NCBI RefSeq assembly: GCF_035194505.1
Contig: NZ_CP136573.1
Coordinates: forward strand, 2,033,001 to 2,097,000
Reading direction: 5' to 3'
DNA length: 64,000 nucleotides
Source of the DNA: Erythrobacter sp.
GTDB taxonomy: Bacteria; Pseudomonadota; Alphaproteobacteria; Sphingomonadales; Sphingomonadaceae
Below, piece by piece: positions 26,375 to 35,190 of this stretch. The notes beneath the pieces were generated by a model. It ran no database searches and had not been told where the DNA came from. It saw only the letters and a list, made by a program, of their open reading frames with translations. The translations under genes were made by a program, and so were the position numbers. Within the stretch, counting starts at the first letter, position 1, and the number at the start of each line of letters is the position of its first letter.

Positions 26375-27376
26375 GTGACCGCCACCACCCCGCCCCGTTA
26401 CGACGTGATCGCCATCGGTAATGCCGTGGTCGACGTGATTGCCTCCTGCGAGGAGGAGCTGATCGAGGAGCTGGGGCTCAATCGCGGCGGGATGACCCTG
26501 ATCGATGAGGCGCGCGCTGAGGAGCTTTACGAAGCCATGCCGCCCGCGCGCGAGCTTTCGGGCGGTTCGGCGGCGAACACGCTGGCGGGGCTGGCCACGC
26601 TGGGCCTGCAATGCGCCTTCATCGGGCAGGTCGCCGAAGACCAGCTCGGCAAGGTGTTCCGCCACGACATGCGCGCCACCGGCATCGATTTCGACACGCC
26701 CGGACGCGAGGGCGAACCCGCCACCGGCCGCGTGCTGATCTTCGTCACCCCCGATGGCGAGCGCACGATGAACACCTTCCTTGGCGCGGGCCAGTTCCTC
26801 CCCGCCGCCGCGCTCGACGAAAGCCTGATCGCGAGCGGCGCGATCCTCTATCTCGAAGGCTATCTGTGGGACCCGGAAGAGCCCCGCCGCGCCATGCGCC
26901 GCGCCATCGAAGTGGCGCGCGATGCCGGTCGCAAGATCGCCTTCACCGCGTCCGAAAGCTTCGTGATCGATCGCCACGGCGAGGATTTCCGCGCCATGAT
27001 CGAAGACGGCGTGATCGACATCCTGTTCGTCAACGAAAGCGAACTCGCCACGCTGACGGGCGAGGATGACTTCGAAGCGGGCCTCGCAGCTGTGGCAGGC
27101 AAGGTGCCGGTGCTGGTCGCCACCCGCAGCGAGAAGGGCGCGGTTGCGATTGCCCACGGCGAGCGCGCCGAAGTCGCCGCCGTGCCGGTCATCAAGGTGG
27201 TCGACACCACCGGCGCGGGCGACCAGTTCGCCGCCGGCTTCCTGTCCGGCTACGTCAAGGGCGAGCCCCTGACCCGCTGCTTGAAGCGCGGCGCGATCTG
27301 CGCCTCGGAAGTGATCTCGCACTACGGCCCGCGTCCTGAAGCCGATATGCTGAAGCTGATGGAAGAGAGGTTGTAA
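26375..27376 (+). CDS. PfkB-family sugar/nucleoside kinase (adenosine kinase-like)
   Basis: 333 residues from GTG 26375 (AAGGAA upstream). PfkB landmarks: YDVIAIGNAVVDVIASC, the first glycine motif SGGSAANTLAGLATLG, and the second signature VDTTGAGDQFAAGFLSGY with its catalytic Asp. The spacing and the NTFLGAGQFL segment are like the adenosine kinase branch rather than fructokinase, but substrate assignment is inference. A cytoplasmic monocistronic gene. Confidence 0.85.
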   Translation: MTATTPPRYDVIAIGNAVVDVIASCEEELIEELGLNRGGMTLIDEARAEELYEAMPPARELSGGSAANTLAGLATLGLQCAFIGQVAEDQLGKVFRHDMRATGIDFDTPGREGEPATGRVLIFVTPDGERTMNTFLGAGQFLPAAALDESLIASGAILYLEGYLWDPEEPRRAMRRAIEVARDAGRKIAFTASESFVIDRHGEDFRAMIEDGVIDILFVNESELATLTGEDDFEAGLAAVAGKVPVLVATRSEKGAVAIAHGERAEVAAVPVIKVVDTTGAGDQFAAGFLSGYVKGEPLTRCLKRGAICASEVISHYGPRPEADMLKLMEERL

Positions 27377-27397
27377 GCGGTTGCGAGGGTAGTCTTC

Positions 27398-27496
27398 GGC
27401 CCCACAGGGGCCGCGAGCGCACGCGCGCGAGCCGCAGGTGCTCAAGCCCGCAGGGCTTGAAACAGCGCCGAGGACGCTCGCCCGGAGGGGCGAGCG
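27398..27496. repeat. Three successive hairpins between convergent genes
   Basis: Perfect inverted repeats: GGCCCC/GGGGCC (27398-27412), TCAAGCCC/GGGCTTGA (27442-27460), CGCTCGCCC/GGGCGAGCG (27475-27496). They fill the 129 bases between the kinase gene and the minus-strand membrane gene. No T-run is attached, so the role (mRNA ends, or a decayed repeat) is unclear. Confidence 0.55.
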
Positions 27497-27505
27497 AAAA
27501 GCAAA

Positions 27506-28324
27506 CTAGGCAGGCTGCGCAGCTGCCCTGCGCTCCGGCTTGCCCGCCTGCCAGCCGAACCATGCTGCCGCGCCGCCGGCGACGATGCCCAGCGCCAGCG
27601 TCACCCCCGGCGGGGTGGCCGCATAGGCGGCAAAGCCTGCGGTGATCGCGGGGATGAAGGGCGCAAACCACATCACCACGCCCTGAAGCGCCGCAAAGCC
27701 CGCCGCGATCAGCCATGGTGCGCCGTGCTTGCGATTGCGCGACCACAGCCACAGCGCGAAAACCGCCACCATCCCATCGCTGATCGTGATCGTATCGAGG
27801 ATCGCTTGGGGAAATTCGCTCCCGATCACGTTCATCCACGGCAGATACATGTCCATCACCCGGCTGAACGGGCTTTCGAACAGGATCAGCGGCGTCGCCA
27901 GCATGTAGCCCGCGTGGAGCCTCACATTGCGGCGGTGCTTCAGCGCCAGATAGAACAGCGTGAGATAGGCCGCGATGGCGATCCCCATGCCGATCCCGAA
28001 GGACGGGCCGATCTGGCTAGCCACCGGATTGCCGCCCGCCGTGTAGCTTTCGGCGGTGATGTTGATGATCATCACGAAGCCGAAGATCAGGAAGGGGAAC
28101 AGCACGAAGCTCGCCCGTCCGAGCCAGCGGTGCAGCTCGTTGGCGCGGCGCTGGATCGTCACCTGCTGGACGATCAGCAGCACCAGCCACGTCATCGACG
28201 AGATCGCGTGAACGTGGAAGGCCAGCGGAACGGGGCCGCTCGCGCCGAAATAGGTCGCCCAGAAGCCGGCCATGATGACCAGCAGCACGAAGCCCACCCA
28301 ATATGGTGCCTGACGATATGGCAT
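27506..28324 (-). CDS. Polytopic membrane protein, possibly haem or redox related
   Basis: 272 residues with seven or eight hydrophobic segments. Histidine-bearing motifs lie in the second and third helices (AFHVHAISSMTW and ELHRWLGRASFVLFPFL) and in the middle (KHRRNVRLHAGYM), reminiscent of di-haem membrane proteins. No named family is certain. It ends 81 bases upstream of a cytochrome c lipoprotein on the same strand, which supports a redox link by context only. Confidence 0.6.
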   Translation of the reverse strand: MPYRQAPYWVGFVLLVIMAGFWATYFGASGPVPLAFHVHAISSMTWLVLLIVQQVTIQRRANELHRWLGRASFVLFPFLIFGFVMIINITAESYTAGGNPVASQIGPSFGIGMGIAIAAYLTLFYLALKHRRNVRLHAGYMLATPLILFESPFSRVMDMYLPWMNVIGSEFPQAILDTITISDGMVAVFALWLWSRNRKHGAPWLIAAGFAALQGVVMWFAPFIPAITAGFAAYAATPPGVTLALGIVAGGAAAWFGWQAGKPERRAAAQPA

Positions 28325-28405
28325 CGAGAACCCCCCTCTCGCATGCGACCGGGAGCAGGCGTAGCACGCCATGCCGCGCTCCGGCAAATCGGCGTGGGGC
28401 GCGCC

Positions 28406-28789
28406 TCAGGGCTCGGGGACGTATCCGGCCTTGCGCAAGGTCACCATATAGGCCGCGATCTGGTCGATCTGTGGGCGGGTCAGGGTGAAGTCCATGTCCT
28501 CGGGATAGTTGTGCGCCTCGGCCAGCCAGTCGGCGAGCGACTTCTCCGACAGGCCGCGCCGGTTGGCGATCGCGGCGAAGCTGGGCACGGCCGGATTGGG
28601 CGAGAGGAACGGCGGCTCGACCGCATGGCACCCCCCGCAGGCCGCCTCGACAAAGGCGGGCGCACGGGTGTCAGCCGAGAGCGAGGTCGGCTTGCCCACC
28701 ATCGGCGGGGCGTCAGCAGGCGCAGCGGTCTGGCAGGCGGCAAGCGCCATGAGGGCGAGCGGGGCGAGGAGCTTGAGGCGGTGGGTCAT
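28406..28789 (-). CDS. Monohaem cytochrome c lipoprotein
   Basis: 127 residues. The N-terminus is a lipoprotein signal (LAPLALMALAAC). A single c-type haem site CGGCH is found at about residue 50. The distal ligand is probably the methionine of DMDFTLTRPQI or AYMVTLRKAG. The size and DPQIxxxxAYMxxL tail are as in small class I cytochromes. It is anchored on the periplasmic face of the membrane. The membrane protein downstream may be its electron partner. Confidence 0.88.
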   Translation of the reverse strand: MTHRLKLLAPLALMALAACQTAAPADAPPMVGKPTSLSADTRAPAFVEAACGGCHAVEPPFLSPNPAVPSFAAIANRRGLSEKSLADWLAEAHNYPEDMDFTLTRPQIDQIAAYMVTLRKAGYVPEP

Positions 28790-28833
28790 GCTGGTCTTAT
28801 CCTCTCTATCCGCCCCGCATTCCTTGATCGGGA

Positions 28834-30126
28834 TCAAATTTGTGCTTGGGCTTCCCGCGCGACTTCGCGCGCTATTTCCCTATGGCCGATGTCGCGGCGG
28901 CAGAAGCCCGAGGGGAAGCGGATCGCGCCGACCGCGGCATAGGCCTTGGCCTGCGCCTCGGTGACGCTGGCGCCGGTCGCGGTGACGGCGAGCACGCGGC
29001 CGCCATTCGCCACCAGCGCGCCGTCCTTCAGTGCGGTTCCGGCGTGGAAGATCTTGGCTGCGCCCGCTGCCACGCCGGACAGATCAATCGCGCCGCCCTT
29101 TTCCGGCGTGCCGGGGTAGCCCTTGGCCGCCATTACCACGGTGAGCGCAGTCTCCTCGCGCAGGGCGACTGCGGTGCCTTCCAGCGTTCCGGTCGCGCAG
29201 GCGAGCATGATGCTCACCAGATCGCTCTCCAATCGCATCATCAGCACCTGGCATTCAGGATCGCCGAAGCGGGCGTTGTATTCGATCAACTTGGGGCCTT
29301 GCGCCGTCAGCATCAGCCCGGCGAAGAGCACACCCTGATAGGGGTTCCCCTCTTCGCGCATGGTGCGCACCGTGGGCTCGATGATCTCGGCCATCACGCG
29401 GGCCTGCAATTCCGCCGTGAGCACCGGGGCGGGGGAATAGGCGCCCATGCCGCCGGTGTTGGGGCCGGTGTCGCCGTCGCCCACGCGCTTGTGATCCTGC
29501 GCAGAGCCGAAGGGGACAATCGCGGTGCCATCGGTGAGGGCGAAGAAGCTTGCCTCCTCGCCTTCCATGAACTCCTCGATCACCACCTGCGCGCCTGCCC
29601 CGCCAAAGCCGCCGCCGAACATGTCGGCGAGGGTTGCCTCGGCATCAGCGAGGGTCTCGGCGATCACCACGCCCTTGCCGGCCGCGAGCCCATCGGCCTT
29701 GAGCACGTAAGGCGCGGCAAAGCGGGCGAGGGCGGCGCGGGCCTCCTCAAGGCTGGAGGTGCGCACATAGCCAGCGGTGGGGATGCCCGCGCGGGCGCAG
29801 AGGTCCTTGGTGAAGCCCTTGGATCCTTCGAGCTGGGCGGCGGCCTGCGAGGGGCCGAACACCGGCACGCCCGCCGCGCGCAAGGCATCCGACAGCCCGT
29901 CCACCAGCGGCGCTTCGGGGCCGACCACCACGAGGTCGATGTCCTTCTCGGCGCAAAAGGCGCTCACCGCCGCATGATCCGTCACGTCCAGCGCCACGCA
30001 TTCCGCCTCCTCGGCAATGCCGGGATTTCCGGGGGCGGCGTAAAGGCGTGTGCAGGCAGGGGATTGCGCCAGCTTCCATGCCAGCGCATGTTCGCGGCCT
30101 CCCGAACCCAGAAGCAGGATATTCAT
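28834..30126 (-). CDS. purD: Phosphoribosylamine-glycine ligase
   Basis: 430 residues. The glycine-binding N-terminus starts MNILLLGSGGREHALAWKLA. The ATP-grasp part follows with VLKADGLAAGKGVVI, EEFMEGEEASFFALTDG, GDGDTGPNTGGMGAYSPAP and EYNARFGDPECQ. It performs the second step of purine synthesis. Start ATG 30126 overlaps the xseA ATG in the opposite direction (shared CATG), so the promoter must lie inside xseA. Confidence 0.97.
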   Translation of the reverse strand: MNILLLGSGGREHALAWKLAQSPACTRLYAAPGNPGIAEEAECVALDVTDHAAVSAFCAEKDIDLVVVGPEAPLVDGLSDALRAAGVPVFGPSQAAAQLEGSKGFTKDLCARAGIPTAGYVRTSSLEEARAALARFAAPYVLKADGLAAGKGVVIAETLADAEATLADMFGGGFGGAGAQVVIEEFMEGEEASFFALTDGTAIVPFGSAQDHKRVGDGDTGPNTGGMGAYSPAPVLTAELQARVMAEIIEPTVRTMREEGNPYQGVLFAGLMLTAQGPKLIEYNARFGDPECQVLMMRLESDLVSIMLACATGTLEGTAVALREETALTVVMAAKGYPGTPEKGGAIDLSGVAAGAAKIFHAGTALKDGALVANGGRVLAVTATGASVTEAQAKAYAAVGAIRFPSGFCRRDIGHREIAREVAREAQAQI

Positions 30127-31609
30127 GGCTACTCCGCCCAACACCGATAATGATGCCGGGCTGGTAGCGCGTGAGCGGCAGGGCGACAATGCGCAGCCCC
30201 TCACCATCAGCGAAATATCCGCGCTGCTCAAACGCACGGTCGAGGATCGCTTCGGCTTCGTGCGGCTGCGGGGTGAACTCTCGGGGGTGAAACGCGCCGC
30301 TTCGGGCCATTTCTACTGCGCGCTGAAGGATGAGGGCGCGCTGATCGACGGGGTGATGTGGAAGGGCAATGCCCAGCGCCTCAATTTCCGCGCCGAAGAC
30401 GGGTTGGAGGTGATCGCCACCGGCAAGCTCACCACCTATCCGGGCCGATCCAAGTACCAGATCGTGATCGATTCCATGGAGCTGGCGGGCGAGGGCGCGC
30501 TGCTGGCGCTGCTGGAGAAGACCCGCGCTAGGCTGGCGGCCGAGGGGTTGTTCGACGAGCGCCGCAAGCGCCGCCTGCCATTCCTGCCGCAGGTGATCGG
30601 CGTGGTGACTTCGCCTACCGGCGCGGTGATCCGCGACATTCTCCACCGCCTCGCTGACCGCTTCCCTTCGCATGTGCTCGTCTGGCCAGTGCTGGTGCAG
30701 GGGCAGGGCGCGGCAGAGCAGGTGGCAGCAGCGGTCCGCGGTTTCTCCGCGATTGCACCGGGCGGACCGGTGCCGCGCCCCGATGTGGTGATCGTCGCGC
30801 GCGGGGGCGGCTCGATCGAGGACCTGTGGAGCTTCAACGAGGAAGTCGTGGTGCGCGCCATCGCCGAGTGCTCGATCCCCGTGATCAGCGCGGTGGGCCA
30901 CGAGACCGACACCACGCTCGCCGATTTCGCGGCCGACCGCCGTGCGCCCACGCCCACGGCGGCGGCGGAGATGGCGGTGCCGGTGCGCGCCGATCGGGCC
31001 TTTACCCTGTCCGATCTCGCCGCCCGCCAGCGCCGTGCGGTCTACCGCCCGCTGGAACTCGGGCGGGAACGGCTGGCGGCGCGGGTGCGGCTGATGCCGC
31101 GTCCGGAGAACCTGCTCGCCCCCCAGACCCAGCGCCTGGACGATCTGGGCGAACGCCTGCGCCGTGCTCTCGGCGATCGTTCTGCCAAGGGGCGCGAGCG
31201 GCTGGCGGGTGCGGCGGCCCGGCTCTCGCCCGCGTTGCTGACGCGCTCGGCCGCCGAGGCGCAGCGGCGGCTGGACCGCGCGCGCCTCAGTCCGGCGCTG
31301 GTCGAACGGCCCTTGCGGCATGGGGCAGACCGGCTCGCCGCGCTGACCCGCGTGATGAGCCAGCTACACCCCGAAAAGCCGCTGGAACGCGGCTATGCGA
31401 TCATCCGCACGGCCGAGGGCAAGGCGCTCACTACCCGCGCCGAGGCGGCGGGCGAGGCGGCGCTGGTGCTGCAATGGCGCGACGGGACGATGGATGCCGT
31501 CCCCGCCGGCAGCGCCCCTGCCCCTGTTCCGGCCAAACCGCGCCCCGCCCCCGCCCCCGCCCCCAAACGCCCTTCGTCCGGCGTTCAACAAGATGATTTG
31601 TTCGGTTAG
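30125..31609 (+). CDS. xseA: Exodeoxyribonuclease VII large subunit
   Basis: 494 residues. OB-fold at the N-terminus (GELSGVKRAASGHFYCALKD), then the nuclease core: GVVTSPTGAVIRDIL, VIVARGGGSIEDLWSFNEE and SAVGHETDTTLADFAADRRAPTPTAAAEMA. A long helical region binds the small subunit XseB, which is not in the window. A Pro/Ala-rich tail of about 30 residues (from PAPVPAKPRP) precedes QQDDLFG. The first ATG overlaps the divergent purD ATG; no other plausible start is nearer the OB-fold. Confidence 0.96.
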   Translation: MATPPNTDNDAGLVARERQGDNAQPLTISEISALLKRTVEDRFGFVRLRGELSGVKRAASGHFYCALKDEGALIDGVMWKGNAQRLNFRAEDGLEVIATGKLTTYPGRSKYQIVIDSMELAGEGALLALLEKTRARLAAEGLFDERRKRRLPFLPQVIGVVTSPTGAVIRDILHRLADRFPSHVLVWPVLVQGQGAAEQVAAAVRGFSAIAPGGPVPRPDVVIVARGGGSIEDLWSFNEEVVVRAIAECSIPVISAVGHETDTTLADFAADRRAPTPTAAAEMAVPVRADRAFTLSDLAARQRRAVYRPLELGRERLAARVRLMPRPENLLAPQTQRLDDLGERLRRALGDRSAKGRERLAGAAARLSPALLTRSAAEAQRRLDRARLSPALVERPLRHGADRLAALTRVMSQLHPEKPLERGYAIIRTAEGKALTTRAEAAGEAALVLQWRDGTMDAVPAGSAPAPVPAKPRPAPAPAPKRPSSGVQQDDLFG

Positions 31610-31633
31610 GCCAGCGGTGCTATCTGGGCCGCC

Positions 31634-31843
31634 ATGCTGATGTCTTCCGCCGACAATCCCGCCCGGCTCTATTACGGCCCCTCCAGCTTCCGGGTGCTGC
31701 GCCCGGGCACCCATGTGCTGTGCGCGGTGACGAGCGAAGCGATCCCGCTTGCGGAACTGCGCTACTGGAGCGCGGAGCGGCAGGAGGCCTATGCCTCGTG
31801 CGAGATCGCGACGCGGCGCCTGCTGGGCCTCGATCCCGCCTGA
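31634..31843 (+). CDS. DUF2093 domain protein
   Basis: 69 residues, the usual size. The family signature is seen in ARLYYGPSSFRVLRPGTHVLCAVT, then IPLAELRYWSAERQEAYAS. Function unknown; the family is nearly restricted to alphaproteobacteria. It lies 24 bases after xseA and ends 9 bases before the next gene, so the three are probably co-transcribed. Confidence 0.88.
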   Translation: MLMSSADNPARLYYGPSSFRVLRPGTHVLCAVTSEAIPLAELRYWSAERQEAYASCEIATRRLLGLDPA

Positions 31844-31851
31844 TTTCCCGC

Positions 31852-32838
31852 GTGAGCCGCGCCAACCTCTGGCGCATCGCGCTGCTGTTCGCGGTGGCGC
31901 TGGGGCTGGCCCCGGGGCTCGTCTGGCGCACCCCCACCGGCCTGCGCGAGGATGTGGCCGTGGTGCGCGTCACCCCGCTGGCCGAGCGGGCGGGCGTGGC
32001 GGGCAAGCTCAGCCTTTCGGGCGTATGGGAGCTGTCCTCGCCCCATGGCTGGTTCGGCGGCTTCTCCGCACTGGCGGCGGCGGGGCCTCGGCATCTGATT
32101 GCGGGCAGCGATCGCGGCTGGCTGCTCGATCTCGATCTCACCGGCCCCACCCCCCGCGCCGTGCCGGGCAGTTTCCGCTTCGTCGGCGAACGCTTGCAGG
32201 GGCGCGAGGAGGTGCTTGATCTCGAATCGCTCGCCCGCGAACCTGCCAGCGGCACGCTGTGGGGCGGGTTCGAGCGCGAGAATGTCGTCTTCCGCTGGGC
32301 GGGTGATGGCACGCGCACCATCCGCCCGCCCCCCGAAATCGACCGCTGGAGCGAGAATAGCGGCCCCGAGACAATGGCGCGGCTTGCGGACGGGCGCTTC
32401 ATCATGATTGCCGAAGGGCCGCTGGATGGCAGCGACACGGTCCACGAGGGCCTGCTGTTCCCGAGCGATCCGGCCGAGCCGGTGGCAGCGCAGCGGTTCC
32501 GCTTCCGTGCCCCGGCGAATTACGATCCGGTCGATATGACTGAGGTGCCGGACGGGCGCGTGCTGATCCTGCTGCGGCGGGTGCGTTACACCCTGCCCGC
32601 TGCGACTTTCGACACCGCCATCGCAATCGCCGATCCGCGTCTGATCCGGCCGGACGGAGAATGGCAGGGCGAAGTGATCCAGCGCATGACGGGCGGGGTG
32701 TTTGCCGACAATTTCGAGGGCATCGCCTTTGTGCCGGACGCGGCCCACCCCTTACGCGGCGCGATCTGGGTGATCGCGGACGACAACTTCTCGGTGTTCC
32801 AGAAGAGCGTGCTGCTGCGGTTTGATTGGGAGGGGTGA
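31852..32838 (+). CDS. Esterase-like/phytase-like beta-propeller protein, exported
   Basis: 328 residues from a GTG. An N-terminal membrane-anchor or signal segment (IALLFAVALGLAPGLVW) is followed by a domain of the 'esterase-like activity of phytase' type: SGVWELSSPHGWFGGFSAL, DLESLAREPASGTLWGGFE and DNFEGIAFVPDA, ending VFQKSVLLRFD. The repeats suggest a beta-propeller in the periplasm. Catalytic activity is not proven for this family, so enzyme function stays open. Followed by a long palindrome. Confidence 0.8.
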   Translation: MSRANLWRIALLFAVALGLAPGLVWRTPTGLREDVAVVRVTPLAERAGVAGKLSLSGVWELSSPHGWFGGFSALAAAGPRHLIAGSDRGWLLDLDLTGPTPRAVPGSFRFVGERLQGREEVLDLESLAREPASGTLWGGFERENVVFRWAGDGTRTIRPPPEIDRWSENSGPETMARLADGRFIMIAEGPLDGSDTVHEGLLFPSDPAEPVAAQRFRFRAPANYDPVDMTEVPDGRVLILLRRVRYTLPAATFDTAIAIADPRLIRPDGEWQGEVIQRMTGGVFADNFEGIAFVPDAAHPLRGAIWVIADDNFSVFQKSVLLRFDWEG

Positions 32839-32853
32839 CGCGCTTTGCGCTGT

Positions 32854-32940
32854 CAGACCCCCCGCCCCGCCTCCCCACCCGGCCACCAATGATACCATCA
32901 GGCTATGGTGGCCGGGTGGGGAGGCGGGGCGGGGGGTCTG
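32854..32940. repeat. Long palindrome, copy 1
   Basis: Perfect 35-bp inverted repeat: left arm 32854-32888, right arm 32906-32940, spacer 17. Both arms are C- or G-rich around CTCCCCACCCGGCCACCA. A second copy is at 35191-35291. It lies between convergent genes. Confidence 0.9.
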
Positions 32941-32974
32941 CGTCGGGCGTCAGCCCGACACGAAAGCATAAACG

Positions 32975-33001
32975 AAAAAGCGCCCGGAAATCCGGACGCT
33001 T
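32975..33001 (-). terminator. rpmB terminator
   Basis: Hairpin AAGCGCCCGGA / TCCGGACGCTT (32979-33001, one mismatch) followed on the minus strand by five T (plus A-run 32975-32979). It lies about 40 bases past the rpmB stop. Confidence 0.8.
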
Positions 33002-33037
33002 GATCGATTCGCCTCTGCCCCGAAGGACCGGCGGGAA

Positions 33038-33325
33038 TTATGCGGCGGCGCGGGCCTTCACCAGCTCGCGCTTCACCTTCAGCGCGTTGGCCGAAAGCTT
33101 TTCGTCGTTGGTCTTGAGCAGCCAGTTGTCGAGACCGCCATTGTGCTCCACCGAGCGCAGGCCGTGGGTCGACACGCGGAACTTGAAGCCGCGATCGAGG
33201 GTCTCGCTCAGCAGCGTCACGTTCTGCAGGTTGGGCAGAAAGACGCGCTTGGTCTTGTTGTTGGCGTGGCTCACATTGTGGCCGACCTGGCGGCCCTTGC
33301 CGGTCAGTTCGCAGATGCGCGACAT
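33038..33325 (-). CDS. rpmB: 50S ribosomal protein L28
   Basis: 95 residues, the alphaproteobacterial size. It begins MSRICELTGKGRQVGHNVSH, then TKRVFLPNLQNVTLLSETL and FKFRVSTHGLRSVE, and ends in a helical stretch with VKRELVKARAAA. A component of the large subunit. Monocistronic, with its own terminator at 32975-33001; rpmG is not adjacent. Confidence 0.97.
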   Translation of the reverse strand: MSRICELTGKGRQVGHNVSHANNKTKRVFLPNLQNVTLLSETLDRGFKFRVSTHGLRSVEHNGGLDNWLLKTNDEKLSANALKVKRELVKARAAA

Positions 33326-33454
33326 GGTGTGTCTCTTCTCGTAAAAGATCGGTCCGGGCAGGGGCCCAGACAGGGAAAGTGGCGCGCTTAACGGCGCGAT
33401 GCCGAATCGTCAAGCAAGTTGCGCGTGCGCCCCGCCCCGGCTAGCCCGGCGCAC

Positions 33455-33910
33455 ATGACCCACTGGCCGCTCCCCCTGCCGATGCAACGCGCGCTCGCGG
33501 CGGCGCAGGCGGCGGCCGAGGCCGGCGAAGTGCCGATTGGCGCGGTGATCGTCAAGGACGGGGTGGTGATTGCCGAGGCGCATAACAGCCCGCGCACGGA
33601 TCATGATCCCACCGCCCACGCCGAAATCATGGCGATTCGCCGCGCGGCGCAGGCATTGGGCGATGAACGCCTGACCGACTGCGAGCTGTGGGTGACGCTG
33701 GAGCCCTGCGCCATGTGTGCAGGCGCGATTGCCCACGCCCGTATCGCCCGGCTCTATTACGCCGCCAGCGACCCCAAGGGCGGCGCAGTGGAACACGGCG
33801 CAAGGGTGTTCGAACAGCCCCAGACCCTCCACCGCCCCGAAGTCTATTCCGGCATCGGCGAGGCCGAGGCGGCGGCGATGCTCAAGGGGTTCTTCCGCGA
33901 GCGGCGGTAG
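33455..33910 (+). CDS. tadA: tRNA-specific adenosine deaminase
   Basis: 151 residues. Zinc and catalytic residues of the deaminase fold are complete: HAEIMAIR (His and catalytic Glu) and PCAMCAGAI (two Cys). GEVPIGAVIVKDG precedes them. TadA converts A34 to inosine in the anticodon of tRNA-Arg(ACG). The start at 33455 is chosen because the extra frame upstream (from a TTG at 33419) is not conserved-looking. Confidence 0.95.
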   Translation: MTHWPLPLPMQRALAAAQAAAEAGEVPIGAVIVKDGVVIAEAHNSPRTDHDPTAHAEIMAIRRAAQALGDERLTDCELWVTLEPCAMCAGAIAHARIARLYYAASDPKGGAVEHGARVFEQPQTLHRPEVYSGIGEAEAAAMLKGFFRERR

Positions 33911-33918
33911 GCGGCGGC

Positions 33919-34293
33919 CTAGCCCTTGCCCAGCACCCAGGCGCGCGCCTTGTCGGCCGCGTCGGCATCATAGACCGCGTAGCTCACACCCGGCAGTAGC
34001 GCGCTTTCGATTCTTGAAGCGGCGCGCAGCCAGGCCTCGTCGGAGATCACCGCGATGCGATCGAGCCGGTAGACCCACTTCATCAGCGTCCCCATGTTGG
34101 CCAGTTCGAGGGTGATGGCCGAGAGCGGGGGCGTGCCGGCCAGCGACGTGAGGTCGAACAGCGCATGGCTGCGCTCCCCCGTCTCGACCTGCGCCTTGGC
34201 GAAGGCGATGAAGGCGGCGATGTCGTCCCGCGAGATCTCGCCATAGACGAGGAACTGGTGGGCGTCGGGAGCAATGCGTTCGATATCGATCAT
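33919..34293 (-). CDS. SpoIIAA/STAS-like domain protein
   Basis: 124 residues, a single domain of the SpoIIAA-like type (PF11964 style): VYGEISRDDIAAFIAFAKAQV, ALFDLTSLAGTPPLSAITLEL, KWVYRLDRIAVISDEAWLR and YAVYDADAADKARAWVLG. In related proteins this fold senses or binds lipids or partners; the role here is unknown. Convergent with tadA (8 bases apart), upstream of nothing obvious. Confidence 0.8.
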   Translation of the reverse strand: MIDIERIAPDAHQFLVYGEISRDDIAAFIAFAKAQVETGERSHALFDLTSLAGTPPLSAITLELANMGTLMKWVYRLDRIAVISDEAWLRAASRIESALLPGVSYAVYDADAADKARAWVLGKG

Positions 34294-34368
34294 GGCTGGT
34301 CCTCCTGCCCCCCGGCGGCACCAGCATACCCCTCCTTCAAGGCAAGCGCCACTGTGGGCGGACGCGGG

Positions 34369-35154
34369 CTAGCCTTGCGTGCGGCCACGCTCCTGCACGG
34401 CGGCGCGGCGGGCTTCGACCTCATCGGGGGCGACGGCGGAATTGGCGGCGCTGGAGCGGGCGGCCTCCAGCGCGAGGCCCTCGCCGAAGCTTTGGGCGTA
34501 GCCATCGTCGATCAGCCGCTTGTAGAGGCCGAGGAAGGCCGGATCGATACTCGCCATGTCGCCCGCCAGCTTGCGCGCAAGCGGGAGCAGCTCGTCGGCT
34601 GCAACAACGTGGTTCACCAGCCCCCAGCTGTGCGCGGTGGCGGCGTCGAGGAAGTTGCCAGTGAAGGCGAGTTCCTTCGCGCGGCTGATGCCTATCATGC
34701 GGGAGAGTTTCTGCGACAGGCCCCAGCCCGGCACGATGCCGACCCGCGCGTGGGTATCGGCAAAGCGGGCATTGGTGCTGGCGATCAGCACATCGCAGGC
34801 GAGCGCGACTTCGAACCCGCCCGTGATCGCCACGCCATTGATCGCGCCGATCACGGGCTTGCGGCAAAGCTCGATGGCCTTCACCGGATTGTCGGCCGGA
34901 TCGGTGGCGTTGGCGCTGCCCAGCGCGCCCTCCTCGCTGCCAAGTTCCTTGAGGTCGAGGCCCGCGGTGAAGGCCCGCTCGCCCGCGCCGGTGAGGATGA
35001 CGGCGCGCACGCTTGCGTCGGCATCAACCGCGCGCATCACCTCGGCAAGGCGCTTCCTGAGGGCGCGGTTCAATGCGTTCATCGCCTGCGGACGGTTGAG
35101 GGTAACGGTGGCGACACCATCCGCGACTTCAAGCAGGATCACGTCTTCCATCAC
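34369..35154 (-). CDS. Enoyl-CoA hydratase/isomerase family protein
   Basis: 261 residues. Crotonase fold: VTLNRPQAMNALNRAL, oxyanion-hole segment AFTAGLDLKEL, AINGVAITGGFEVALACDVLIAS and RVGIVPGWGLSQKL. In hydratases two glutamates act; here one equivalent position is in GIVPGWG (P-G-W-G rather than E-x-x-LG), so isomerase or another crotonase activity is possible. Tail EVEARRAAVQERGR is typical. The MED start at 35151 is equally likely. Confidence 0.87.
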   Translation of the reverse strand: MMEDVILLEVADGVATVTLNRPQAMNALNRALRKRLAEVMRAVDADASVRAVILTGAGERAFTAGLDLKELGSEEGALGSANATDPADNPVKAIELCRKPVIGAINGVAITGGFEVALACDVLIASTNARFADTHARVGIVPGWGLSQKLSRMIGISRAKELAFTGNFLDAATAHSWGLVNHVVAADELLPLARKLAGDMASIDPAFLGLYKRLIDDGYAQSFGEGLALEAARSSAANSAVAPDEVEARRAAVQERGRTQG

Positions 35155-35190
35155 AAACTCCTTTGTTTCGCGCGTTCGCTGGCGCGAACG

